From an uncultured Fretibacterium sp. (GTDB lineage Bacteria; Synergistota; Synergistia; Synergistales; Aminobacteriaceae), in NCBI GenBank assembly GCA_937892105.1, contig CALAUZ010000297.1, forward strand, positions 1 to 18,542: DNA of 18,542 nucleotides, read 5' to 3'. Below are positions 1 to 7,322 of this stretch, piece by piece. The stretch's first letter is position 1. Each line of letters starts with the position of its first letter. The notes beneath the pieces are model-generated. The model was not told the origin of the DNA. It saw nothing but the letters and a program-made list of their open reading frames with translations, and did no database searches. Both the position numbers and the translations under genes were made by a program.

Positions 1-573
1 GAGCGTATGTTCAGGGAATCCGGCCTCAAGGAGTTTTCCCGGCACATGACGTTCACAGCCTATGAGTGCGCGAAGTCCGACACTGAGAGCCGCAAAGCCC
101 GCATCGAAGCCATGAAGGCCTCCGAGAACGGCACATGCTTAATCCTCGCAGGCAAGCCCGGCACAGGCAAGACACACCTAGCCGTAGCGATAGCCCTCCG
201 AGCAATGGAGCAGGGACATCAAGCAATATTCCGCCTAGTGAGTGCAATGCTTGACGAGATACAGGCTACTATCCGCGACAATGGAGACTATGACGGCCTG
301 ATGAGGCAGTTCAAGACCGTACCGTGCTTAGTGCTGGACGACTTAGGCCACGAGAACATGACGGCGGCACGAGCGAGTTACCTGCACCAAATCATAGATT
401 ACCGTTACGGCGAGAACCTGCAGACGATAGTAACAACGAATGCCCGCACTCCTGAAGAATTATGTGCATGGAGCGGAGAGGCGTTTATTGCCCCGATAAT
501 TTCGCGGCTCATGGGTAATGGAGCATGGGTAACGATTTCACAGGCACAGGATAGGAGGCGTAGCAATGGCTAA
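1..573 (+). CDS. dnaC: DnaC-like helicase loader, AAA+ ATPase (5' end outside window)
   Basis: AAA+ ATPase of the DnaC/IstB type, expected to load the replicative helicase at the phage origin using ATP. Numbering from the ATG at base 7, the Walker A motif is GKPGTGKT (residues 49-56), Walker B is LVLDDLG (108-114), a sensor-1-like segment IVTTN ends at residue 145, and a conserved SRL arginine lies at 166-168. The frame is open from base 1 and residues just after ATG 7 resemble the linker before the ATPase core. DnaC proteins are usually about 240-270 residues, and here only about 190 are visible. The true start is therefore probably upstream and an N-terminal helicase-binding part is missing from view. 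The stop overlaps the dnaB start by 8 bp, so the two are probably coupled. An IstB transposase helper is the alternative, but the dnaB neighbour argues for a loader. Confidence 0.9.
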   Translation, partial: ERMFRESGLKEFSRHMTFTAYECAKSDTESRKARIEAMKASENGTCLILAGKPGTGKTHLAVAIALRAMEQGHQAIFRLVSAMLDEIQATIRDNGDYDGLMRQFKTVPCLVLDDLGHENMTAARASYLHQIIDYRYGENLQTIVTTNARTPEELCAWSGEAFIAPIISRLMGNGAWVTISQAQDRRRSNG

Positions 574-1909
574 CATTCCTCAGAACTTGCAGGCAGAACG
601 CGCAGTTATTGGAGCATGTCTGCTGTCAGTTGACGCACTAGGAACGGTCTCAGAGATACTCAAGCCTGAAGACTTCCACGACATGAACAACAAAGCGGTG
701 TACGAAATCTGCCTTAGCATGTACCTAGCTAACAAGCCGATAGACCTAGTAACGTTCCAGAGTGAGGCAGTCAGCAGAGGGATATTTGAGCGTATCGGAG
801 GCCAGCCGTTTTTGGCGGAACTAGTCAGCGACACGATGGTAATTTCGAACGCTGGCTACTACGCAGAAATTGTGCAGGGAACAGCATTGCGTAGACGTGT
901 CATCGAGGCGGGGCAGAAAATCTCAGCACTGGGAACGAAACCCGACATAGAGACCGGCGAAATAGTGAGTGAGGCCGAGAAGATAATTCTTGACGCTTCA
1001 GCCGAGAAGGAGACCACAGGCCCGGTATCGATACAGACAGCGGCACAATCAGCCCTTGCCAGAATTAACGAGCTAAAATCTGGTGCACGTAAGAACACCG
1101 GCTTCATGACGCGTTTCGCAGACCTTGACAGAATAATTGCGGGTTTCCAGCCCGGAACGCTGAACATCATAGCCGCCCGTCCATCAATGGGAAAAACGGC
1201 CTTAGCCCTGAACATAGCGCAGTTTGGCGGGAACAATGAGGCAAATTCTCATGTGTTATTCTTCAGCCTTGAAATGTCTACGGAACAGTTGACGCACCGA
1301 ATGTTTTCAGCACAGACGCTGGAATTTGGCGAGGGAGTGAGGTTGTCAGCGATAACGTCAGGGGAACTCAATGAATACGCCTCCTATGCAGTAAGCCGAG
1401 CCGCCGAAAGTCTCCAGAGCCGAAATATCTACCTGCACTACAGTTCAGAATTGAGCGCAATGGATTTCCGCACGAAATGCCGCCGTTTCAAGACGCGTCA
1501 TCCAGATTTAGGGCTAATCGTAGTGGACTACCTGCAGTTGATGAACGCCGGACGCAAAAGCAACGACACGAGGCAATACGAGGTAGCGGAGATTTCTCGT
1601 GTAATGAAGTCAGTAGCAGTGGAGCTAGAATGCCCAGTGATAGCGTTATCGCAGTTATCGCGAGAGACGGAGAAGCGTACAGACAAGAAGCCCCAGCTAT
1701 CGGACTTGCGTGACAGTGGAGCGATAGAGCAGGACGCGGACACAGTGATAATGCTATTCCGAGAGGATTATTACTCAGAGAATGAGAACAACGACCTCAA
1801 GGACAGTGATGCCGTATTGCGAATAGCGAAGAACCGCAACGGGACGACGGGCTTATGCCATCTGACATTTCAGCGAGAGTACACGAGGTTTATGAATCAT
1901 GGTGTCTAA
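566..1909 (+). CDS. dnaB: Replicative DNA helicase DnaB
   Basis: Hexameric 5'-3' replicative helicase of 447 residues, normal for the family. The N-terminal DnaB domain covers about residues 5-105 (it opens with the typical PQNLQAERAVIGACL), a linker follows, and the RecA-fold ATPase domain runs from about 180 to the end. Walker A is ARPSMGKT (204-211). Walker B is VVDYLQL, with Asp321. Downstream are the conserved SQLSRETEKR, RDSGAIEQDAD and KNRNGTTG motifs, the last region carrying the expected arginine finger. A ribosome binding site AGGAGG sits about 8 bases before the ATG, inside the end of dnaC. The 3' end overlaps dnaG by 11 bp. With the loader and primase it makes a self-contained replisome-start module, so the phage may not rely on host DnaB. 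Confidence 0.97.
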   Translation: MANIPQNLQAERAVIGACLLSVDALGTVSEILKPEDFHDMNNKAVYEICLSMYLANKPIDLVTFQSEAVSRGIFERIGGQPFLAELVSDTMVISNAGYYAEIVQGTALRRRVIEAGQKISALGTKPDIETGEIVSEAEKIILDASAEKETTGPVSIQTAAQSALARINELKSGARKNTGFMTRFADLDRIIAGFQPGTLNIIAARPSMGKTALALNIAQFGGNNEANSHVLFFSLEMSTEQLTHRMFSAQTLEFGEGVRLSAITSGELNEYASYAVSRAAESLQSRNIYLHYSSELSAMDFRTKCRRFKTRHPDLGLIVVDYLQLMNAGRKSNDTRQYEVAEISRVMKSVAVELECPVIALSQLSRETEKRTDKKPQLSDLRDSGAIEQDADTVIMLFREDYYSENENNDLKDSDAVLRIAKNRNGTTGLCHLTFQREYTRFMNHGV

Positions 1910-3569
1910 AGAGATTGTTGAACAGATCCGGGACGCACTGGATATAGCGGACATAATCGGCGAGCGAGTGAAGCTGAGGAAGTCAAGCAGGGGCTATCAC
2001 GGACTATGCCCATTCCACAAGGAGGACACACCCTCATTCCACGTGTACACTGACACGCAGAGTTATTATTGCTTTGGGTGTCATGAGGCAGGAAATATCT
2101 TCACGTACCTGATGAAGACGGAGAATGTGAGTTTTCCCGAAGCTCTGAAAGTGTTAGCGGATAGAGCGGGAATAGAGCTGCCGAAGTACGAGCATCCCGG
2201 AGAGAGAAGTGCATACGATATTCTAGACTTAGTGGCAAAGTTTTACGCAGAGAAGCTGAGTGATTCCCCGCGAGTGTATCTAGAACGCCGAAAACTAGAC
2301 GCTTCGGACATAACGAGGTATTCGCTAGGATATGCGCCGAACTCATGGGACGCTTTAGTGAAGTATCTTCGTAGCCAGAAAGTGTCGGATAAGCAAATGC
2401 AGGAGTTAGGGCTAGCGCAGGAAGGCAGGTACGGACTGTACGACAAGTTCAGAGGCCGTGTGATTTTTCCCATCAAGGACATAGCCGGAAGGGTAATAGC
2501 CTTCGGAGGAAGGTTAATTGACGGCGAAGGAGCAAAGTATCTGAACAGCTCCGAAAGCGCGATATACCACAAGCGCAAGAATCTCTACCTGCTTGACCGT
2601 GCACGCAACGCGATCCGTGAGAAGAGACGCTCAATACTTGTGGAGGGATATATGGACGCGATCCGACTTCATAAGAGTGGCTACCCTGAAGCAGTGGCCT
2701 CACTGGGGACATCATTAACGCCAGAGCAGGCGGAAACACTTTCACGATTTGCGGACAGGTGCTATATGTGCTACGACTCTGACAGTGCAGGCCAAAACGC
2801 GACCCGTCAGAGCATGTTCACCTTGCAGAAGCACGGGCTTGATGTGTATGTAGTGAGCCTGCCTGATGGTAAAGACCCTGACGAGTTTCTAGCAATGAAT
2901 CCCCCGCAAGCCTTCGAGGAGGCATTAACGAAAGCGCGCCCATTGGTAGCGTATTACGTTGACACAATGAGGGCTGCAGTATCCGATCCTATGACGCGGA
3001 AGTCAGCGATGAAGGAATTATTTATGACGTTGTCGGAGCTTGAAGTGTACGAAGTGTTAGCGCACAAGTCTTATCTGAGCGAGGCGACAGGCATCTCACC
3101 GAGCAAGATCGAGGAGTGGTTTATGTCCCGTAGCAAGCAGTCAGCCCCCACAGACACACCCGCACCTATGGAGGTGAAAGGCGCGGAACACCCCAGCGAG
3201 GCGGCTATGTGTTCATTGTTGTACCATCATGTAGAATGCCGAATAAGCCTCAAAGCAGACGCTATACTTGCTCTAATGCGCAACCCAACGGCGCGTCTTG
3301 TGGCGTTAGCCCTAGTGATGGAGAATGTTGACAGTCAGTATCTGTTGTGGACGCAGTTAAACGAGACGGAGAAGCTGGCAGTGCTAGCACGCGGTGATGA
3401 GATATGTGCGCGTATGAAGGGTCTTAGCATGGCCGAGAAATTCCGCAGTACGTACATCACGTTATGCGATCGGAACAAAGCGCGGCGCATCCGGGAGCTG
3501 ACGGCGAAGATGCAGAAGTCAGAAGCCACGCCGGAGGAGCTTACAGAATTGATGAGGTTGAAGCGATGA
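1899..3569 (+). CDS. dnaG: DNA primase DnaG
   Basis: Bacterial-type primase of 556 residues that makes RNA primers for DNA synthesis. It has the three DnaG parts. The CHC2 zinc-binding domain has Cys37, His40, Cys58 and Cys61. The catalytic core includes a TOPRIM fold with Glu249 in LVEGYMD and the acidic YDSDSAG motif with Asp293 and Asp295, followed by PDGKDPDE. A C-terminal helicase-interaction region covers about residue 430 to the end. It is a little shorter than chromosomal DnaG (about 580-600), mainly at the C-terminus. ATG 1899 is chosen because a GAGG lies about 10 bases upstream; GTG 1902 is possible. It overlaps dnaB upstream and the next gene by ATGA downstream. Many phages carry a fused primase-helicase instead, so a separate DnaG next to a full DnaB is worth noting. 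Confidence 0.96.
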   Translation: MVSKEIVEQIRDALDIADIIGERVKLRKSSRGYHGLCPFHKEDTPSFHVYTDTQSYYCFGCHEAGNIFTYLMKTENVSFPEALKVLADRAGIELPKYEHPGERSAYDILDLVAKFYAEKLSDSPRVYLERRKLDASDITRYSLGYAPNSWDALVKYLRSQKVSDKQMQELGLAQEGRYGLYDKFRGRVIFPIKDIAGRVIAFGGRLIDGEGAKYLNSSESAIYHKRKNLYLLDRARNAIREKRRSILVEGYMDAIRLHKSGYPEAVASLGTSLTPEQAETLSRFADRCYMCYDSDSAGQNATRQSMFTLQKHGLDVYVVSLPDGKDPDEFLAMNPPQAFEEALTKARPLVAYYVDTMRAAVSDPMTRKSAMKELFMTLSELEVYEVLAHKSYLSEATGISPSKIEEWFMSRSKQSAPTDTPAPMEVKGAEHPSEAAMCSLLYHHVECRISLKADAILALMRNPTARLVALALVMENVDSQYLLWTQLNETEKLAVLARGDEICARMKGLSMAEKFRSTYITLCDRNKARRIRELTAKMQKSEATPEELTELMRLKR

Positions 3570-4042
3570 GCCACAAGATGATAGCCCTTGATGAACCGAC
3601 ACTGCGATTTCTGGGAGCGTTACGAAGTTTCCGTCGGAGTATCGGGAAGCGGCAGCAAGATATAGCGTCCGACCTCAAGCTAGACGGATCGACGTACCAG
3701 AAGCACGAATTAGGTATAAGCTACCCCTCACTAGAAAACTTGATGAGGCTAGCAGAATATTTCGGCTATGACTTGTCAGAGAGCGTGAATCACATTGTGT
3801 ACTACAGGACGCTTAAGCCGGAGGACATCAAGCGAGAATTAAGACACTACGACCTGAGTTACCGTGAATTGTCAGAGGAGACCGGGTACACGATGGACAG
3901 GATATGCAGCTCAGTATGCATGACTGCGAAGGGAAGTCTAGCGTGTTTAAGCGCAGTACTTGAAGTAATTCGTAAGGAGCAGGCTGCGGAGAAATTCCGA
4001 TCGGAGCATTGTTTGAAGCGCGAACGGAGGAGCAGGACATGA
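3566..4042 (+). CDS. XRE-family transcriptional regulator with a second HTH-like segment
   Basis: Predicted DNA-binding protein of 158 residues. Residues about 18-72 form a Cro/CI-type (XRE) helix-turn-helix domain: an arginine-rich first helix, QQDIASDL as helix 2, a recognition helix around STYQKHELG, then PSLENLMRLAEYFG. Residues about 83-130 look like a second HTH (SYRELSEETGY, then MDRICSSV), which is not typical of small XRE regulators. The start at 3566 is chosen because its ATGA overlaps the dnaG stop; an upstream in-frame ATG at 3464 would overlap dnaG by over 100 bp and adds a sequence that reads as dnaG shadow. It sits in the early operon, so it could be a repressor or modulator of phage genes. 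The target site is unknown. Confidence 0.8.
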   Translation: MSHKMIALDEPTLRFLGALRSFRRSIGKRQQDIASDLKLDGSTYQKHELGISYPSLENLMRLAEYFGYDLSESVNHIVYYRTLKPEDIKRELRHYDLSYRELSEETGYTMDRICSSVCMTAKGSLACLSAVLEVIRKEQAAEKFRSEHCLKRERRSRT

Positions 4043-4212
4043 TAGAGCCTTTAAAGCCTTGTGTGAAATGCGGATGCGAGGCATGTTTTGCAATGAGTAA
4101 GGCCGAAGGTGGCCGTGTACGTGTGTATTGCCCAAAGTGCGGAAAAACGACGACATGGCGAAACGGTTTTGATAGAGCGTCGCGAGCGTGGAACGAGGCA
4201 AGCAATAGTTGA
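4039..4212 (+). CDS. Small four-cysteine zinc protein, Lar-like restriction alleviation family
   Basis: Protein of 57 residues with two zinc knuckles, Cys8-x2-Cys11 and Cys31-x2-Cys34, ending in the RASRAWNEA signature. The pattern (LKPC-x2-CG, a short beta hairpin, C-x2-CG, then ..AW-N..) matches the Lar restriction-alleviation family. Lar of the Rac prophage protects unmodified DNA from type I restriction by promoting modification. Most phage members are annotated from this pattern alone, so function is inferred. The start is ATG 4039, with GGAGGAGCA just upstream and an ATGA overlap with the preceding stop; the in-frame ATG 4009 lies deep in the previous gene. Two extra cysteines (Cys13, Cys16) sit beside the first knuckle. 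A generic zinc-ribbon DNA-binding protein is the alternative. Confidence 0.7.
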   Translation: MIEPLKPCVKCGCEACFAMSKAEGGRVRVYCPKCGKTTTWRNGFDRASRAWNEASNS

Positions 4213-4230
4213 GCGAGAAAGGAGCAAGCT

Positions 4231-4755
4231 ATGCGGAAGACGCGCAAGAGTTTCTGGGAAGACTTAAACCGAGTAACGGAGCTAGTGGAACTGATAATAA
4301 CGTGTCATCCGCAAGGCTTCCGTGTGTTGCTGGGAGAAGTGCCGCCGCCGACCTCAAGGGAGGTACACGAGATGATGAACGCGGGGCGTACTAAGCTCCC
4401 TGATGACTTTATCCCGACGATGCCGAACTTGGAGACAGAGGCGGAACGCATAGTGTATGACCGAGAATATTTCGACAAGTCGGTAGAACTAGGTGGAGGC
4501 TGGCCGCATATCTATGAAGTATCGCGCGAATTTCGGGACTCAGATTCCCGAATGTGGTCTGTAGTAATGGATCACGTAAAGTTTGTAGGACGTGCGTCGA
4601 CACGTAACACCTCCCGATTGAAACGAGTAGCGCGTAAATATGGAATGTCCCAGAACACAGTGATGAAGTATCGGCGTGATTTCTCGTTGAAACTTGCGGA
4701 GATGATAGTCATGCCGACAGGTGATAATTTTCACCTTATACCCTGTTACGCCTGA
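4231..4755 (+). CDS. HTH DNA-binding protein, probable phage late-gene regulator
   Basis: Protein of 174 residues with no catalytic motif that I can see. The C-terminal part, residues about 126-160, reads as a sigma region 4-like helix-turn-helix (LKRVARKYGMSQNTVMKYRRD) on a strongly basic background. The middle (about 68-118) is aromatic and charged, with a GGGWPHIYEV loop. The ribosome binding site AAAGGAG precedes ATG 4231 by 7-8 bases. It is the last gene of the early block and is followed at once by a 12-bp tandem repeat array. Phage regulators of the RinA/ArpU kind have the same size, a C-terminal HTH, and a position just before late genes with their target beside them. By this analogy it may activate the downstream operon. 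Alternatives are a repressor of its own operon or an origin-binding protein. Confidence 0.65.
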   Translation: MRKTRKSFWEDLNRVTELVELIITCHPQGFRVLLGEVPPPTSREVHEMMNAGRTKLPDDFIPTMPNLETEAERIVYDREYFDKSVELGGGWPHIYEVSREFRDSDSRMWSVVMDHVKFVGRASTRNTSRLKRVARKYGMSQNTVMKYRRDFSLKLAEMIVMPTGDNFHLIPCYA

Positions 4756-4767
4756 AAAGTCGATGTG

Positions 4768-4827
4768 ATTATAACGTTCATTATATTGTTTATTATGACG
4801 TTGATTATGACGTTTATCATAAATCGC
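4768..4827. repeat. 12-bp tandem repeat array (iteron- or operator-like)
   Basis: Five consecutive 12-bp units with no spacer: ATTATAACGTTC (4768-4779), ATTATATTGTTT (4780-4791), ATTATGACGTTG (4792-4803), ATTATGACGTTT (4804-4815) and a degenerate ATCATAAATCGC (4816-4827). Units 3 and 4 differ at one base. The array is in the only sizeable gap between the early block and the methyltransferase operon, directly after an HTH-protein gene. A weak -10-like TAAAAT lies just downstream at 4838-4843 with no good -35, which would suit an activator-dependent promoter. Iterons of a replication origin are the other reading, given the dnaC-dnaB-dnaG genes nearby and the AT-rich surroundings. Confidence 0.8.
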
Positions 4828-4866
4828 GAAAATGCGCTAAAATATTAACATTCGAGAATACTATGA

Positions 4867-4901
4867 AGAGAGTATCCAGATGTGGGTGCTCTCTATTTTT
4901 T
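4867..4901 (+). terminator. Rho-independent terminator or attenuator before the methyltransferase operon
   Basis: An 11-bp stem pairs 4867-4877 with 4884-4894 (two G-T wobbles) around a 6-nt loop. After one A it is followed by six Ts (4896-4901). It lies between the repeat array and the methyltransferase start at 4931, leaving only about 30 bp after it, which is short for another promoter. It could therefore end early transcription or act as a leader attenuator that is read through under some conditions. Confidence 0.75.
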
Positions 4902-4930
4902 ATGCATAAATTTATTAGTGAGGTGAGACG

Positions 4931-6247
4931 ATGAGCGACAGATTGAAGATAGAACACATTTCTCCAGCCGAGTTAAAGCCCTACGAAAGCAACCCGCGCA
5001 TACACACGGAGCAGCAAATCGAGAAACTCAAGGCGAGCATACAGGAATACGGAATAGTATTGCCCGTGCTGATAGACGCAAACAATGTAATCATAGCGGG
5101 ACATGCAGTAGTGCAGGCGTGTAATGAGCTTGAGGTTGAGGAGATACCGTGTGTCCGAGCCTCACATTTAACGGAAGCGCAGACGAAAGCGTACATACTA
5201 GCGGATAACCGATTAGCCGAAGACTCTTCATGGGATAAAGCCATGCTCAAGACGGAAATGCTGAAGCTCCGGGATGATTACGGCCTCGAACTGGAACACA
5301 CCGGCTTTGAGAAACGTGAGATATTGCGTTTGCGAATGGACATAGCGGACACCCCCAAAGATGAAGACGCAATGCCAGAAGATACACAAGCTGTAGTATC
5401 TCAGCCCGGCGATTTGTGGCTACTTGGAGACCACCGCCTGATTTGCGGGAGCAGCACGGACGCAGAGACAGTAAGCCGCTTATTAGCTGGAGCGAAGCCG
5501 CACCTAATGATAACTGACCCGCCCTATGGAGTGAATTACGATCCAGCGTGGCGGAATGAGTATAAAGAGGCGCAATCACTCCGAACAGGGCGAGTATTGA
5601 ATGATGATCGGGACGATTGGCGGGAAGCATGGAGATTATTCACAGGGGACGTTGCATACATATGGCACGCGTCGTTACATTGCCGTGCAGTAGCAGACAG
5701 TTTGGAGGCAGTAGGTTTTGTCCTGCGCAACCAAATTATTTGGATGAAGCCGCATTTCACGTTATCGCGCGGGGACTATCACTGGCAGCATGAATGTTGT
5801 TGGTATGCAGTTCGCGAGGACAATTCAGAATGCCCGGAGATAGCGCATTACTGTGATGGCTATGAGGCTTGTATTTATGCGGTGCGGAAGAACCAGAAGA
5901 GTCATTGGCAGGGTAGCCGTAGTGAGAGTACAGTATGGCAAATCGGCTTCAAAGAGGACGCGCAGACGACACACGGGACACAGAAGCCTGTAGAATGTAT
6001 GCGCCGTCCGATGCTGAACAATTCCGAGCCGAACGACATAGTCTATGAGCCATTTTCCGGGAGCGGGACGACAATAATAGCGGCTGAATCATGCCGTCGT
6101 AGGTGCTATGCGGTAGAGCTGAATCCTGAGTATGTGGATATGGCGATACGCCGGTGGGAAGAATACACAGGCCAGCATGCGATACTAGACGGCGATGGAC
6201 GCACATTCTCGGAGGTCTCAGAGATACGGAGTGAGGTTAGTGAATGA
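4931..6247 (+). CDS. ParB-like domain / beta-class DNA (adenine-N6) methyltransferase fusion
   Basis: DNA methyltransferase of 438 residues. Residues about 8-100 are a ParB/Srx-like N-terminal domain (ELKPYESNPRIH, then IQEYG, then IIAGH). Residues about 165-420 are the methyltransferase: catalytic motif IV is DPPYG (196-200), and the SAM-binding motif I is FSGSGTT (375-381), followed by CYAVELNPEYVDMA. The order catalytic motif, target-recognition part, SAM motif marks a beta-class enzyme, and DPPY favours adenine-N6. The ParB part has AVVQA after GH, where an arginine would be expected. The ribosome binding site GAGGTGA lies before ATG 4931. There is no restriction endonuclease nearby, so it is likely an orphan phage methylase for protection or marking DNA. 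The C-terminus ends in a short SEVSE repeat, and the gene overlaps the next by 8 bp. Confidence 0.93.
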   Translation: MSDRLKIEHISPAELKPYESNPRIHTEQQIEKLKASIQEYGIVLPVLIDANNVIIAGHAVVQACNELEVEEIPCVRASHLTEAQTKAYILADNRLAEDSSWDKAMLKTEMLKLRDDYGLELEHTGFEKREILRLRMDIADTPKDEDAMPEDTQAVVSQPGDLWLLGDHRLICGSSTDAETVSRLLAGAKPHLMITDPPYGVNYDPAWRNEYKEAQSLRTGRVLNDDRDDWREAWRLFTGDVAYIWHASLHCRAVADSLEAVGFVLRNQIIWMKPHFTLSRGDYHWQHECCWYAVREDNSECPEIAHYCDGYEACIYAVRKNQKSHWQGSRSESTVWQIGFKEDAQTTHGTQKPVECMRRPMLNNSEPNDIVYEPFSGSGTTIIAAESCRRRCYAVELNPEYVDMAIRRWEEYTGQHAILDGDGRTFSEVSEIRSEVSE

Positions 6248-6662
6248 CGGGCGAAATCAGGGATTATACCCGAAGGAGACAATAGCGACTCTGTTAAACA
6301 TATCGGAGCGCAGACTAGAACAGCTGGCGAAGCAGAAAATAATCCCGAAAGCCGGACGCGGAGTGTTTGATCTCGGCCCGACAGTTCAAGCGTATGTGCG
6401 CTACCTGCAAGGATTGAGTTCAGGAGCAATCAAGGCAGGCGAACCGTCGGAACTAGACCGCCGATTGATGGAGGCACGAGTCTTAGAGAGAGAGTCTAAG
6501 GCACGGCAGGCGAAATACCGAGCTGACGCGATGGAGCAAGAAGTCCGCAAGACCAGACTACACAAAGAAATTCCCCAAAGATTAAGAGAGCGCAATTATG
6601 ACACTCAGCTAATTGATGAGGTTATGGCTGTAGTGAATGAGATTCTTGGTGATAGCTCATGA
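6240..6662 (+). CDS. Nu1-like small terminase / HTH coiled-coil protein (first copy)
   Basis: Protein of 140 residues. The N-terminal part is a MerR-like winged helix of the terminase small subunit Nu1 type (YPKETIATLLNISERRLEQL, then IIPKAGRGVFDLGPTVQAYV). A charged, probably coiled-coil helix follows (LMEARVLERESKARQAKYRA, then EQEVRK). No ATG fits; GTG 6240 is chosen because GGAG/GAGG lies upstream and it overlaps the methyltransferase stop by 8 bp (GTG 6231 is possible). The large terminase is 2.6 kb away and has its own Nu1-like gene at 8802-9311, so this copy may do something else, such as DNA binding for the recombinase with which it shares an ATGA overlap. It shares only the HTH-plus-helix architecture with the second copy; the sequences differ strongly. 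Confidence 0.7.
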   Translation: MNDGRNQGLYPKETIATLLNISERRLEQLAKQKIIPKAGRGVFDLGPTVQAYVRYLQGLSSGAIKAGEPSELDRRLMEARVLERESKARQAKYRADAMEQEVRKTRLHKEIPQRLRERNYDTQLIDEVMAVVNEILGDSS

Positions 6663-7282
6663 GGCAGAAGGTCAACAAGACAGTCCAGCCGATTCGGAGT
6701 CAGTCTGACCGTGATGCACTGGATTATTACTTCATGCACAGGAATTTACGCGATAGGGTAATGTTTGCGCTTGGGATATACACAGGCCGTCGAATCTCTG
6801 ACTTAGTGAGGCTGAATGTTCGAGATGTTGCGTATGTGGACAGGAAAGGCAGGCTGTGCATAGTGGAGCGATTGACGATACATGAGCAGAAGACTGGGAA
6901 ATTTGCTGACCCATTACTCCATCCGCGAGTGCGGCGAATATTGAGCAAATATCTGCGACAACGCCGGAAGCACAGTGAATCGCTTGGAGCGTTGCTGAAT
7001 GAACCGTTGCTGAAATCTCGGAAGGTACGACATGACGGGCAATACCGAATAACGAAGCGACATGCATTGAGGGTATTAGCCAATGCGGCGCGAGCTTGCG
7101 GGTTGAACTATAAGATCGGGACGCACTCTCTGCGGAAGACATTCGGATACATTCAGCACCAAAACGGGACAAGTATTGAGCTGATCCAGAGGATGCTGAA
7201 TCACAGCTCGCCAGAAATCACGTTAGCGTACATTGGGATAACGCGTGATGACATGGACGAGGCAATCTTAAGCATGGACTAA
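6659..7282 (+). CDS. int: Tyrosine recombinase / integrase, catalytic domain only
   Basis: Tyrosine recombinase of 207 residues, expected to integrate and excise the phage genome. The active-site set is complete: Arg45 in YTGRRISDL, Lys78 in QKTGK, His156 and Arg159 in HSLRKTFG, His182 in LNHSSPEIT and Tyr191 in AYIGIT. Phage integrases usually have 300-400 residues with arm-binding and core-binding domains before the catalytic domain. Here the catalytic domain begins almost at once, so both N-terminal DNA-binding domains are absent. There is no sign of a frameshift, since the start ATGA overlaps the previous gene. It may need a partner protein, or act as a resolvase or dimer-resolution enzyme rather than an integrase. 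No attachment site could be identified. Confidence 0.9.
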   Translation: MRQKVNKTVQPIRSQSDRDALDYYFMHRNLRDRVMFALGIYTGRRISDLVRLNVRDVAYVDRKGRLCIVERLTIHEQKTGKFADPLLHPRVRRILSKYLRQRRKHSESLGALLNEPLLKSRKVRHDGQYRITKRHALRVLANAARACGLNYKIGTHSLRKTFGYIQHQNGTSIELIQRMLNHSSPEITLAYIGITRDDMDEAILSMD

Positions 7283-7322
7283 ACCTGTAAAATAGGTGTA
7301 TATCTCTAAAGGAGGATTTGTA

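Noticed and set aside
859..1236. Reverse-strand open frame of 125 codons across dnaB
   Set aside because: It lies wholly inside dnaB, has no ribosome binding site or domain that I recognise, and mirrors the codon pattern of the forward gene.
4209..4394. Forward open frame of 61 codons overlapping the HTH regulator
   Set aside because: It starts in the ribosome binding region of the gene at 4231 and runs out of frame through it, with no own site.
4768..4827. CRISPR array
   Set aside because: Units are 12 bp and contiguous with no spacers, and no cas gene is near.
6732..7172. Reverse-strand open frame of 146 codons across the recombinase
   Set aside because: The forward strand carries a complete tyrosine recombinase with all active-site residues; the reverse frame has no family features.
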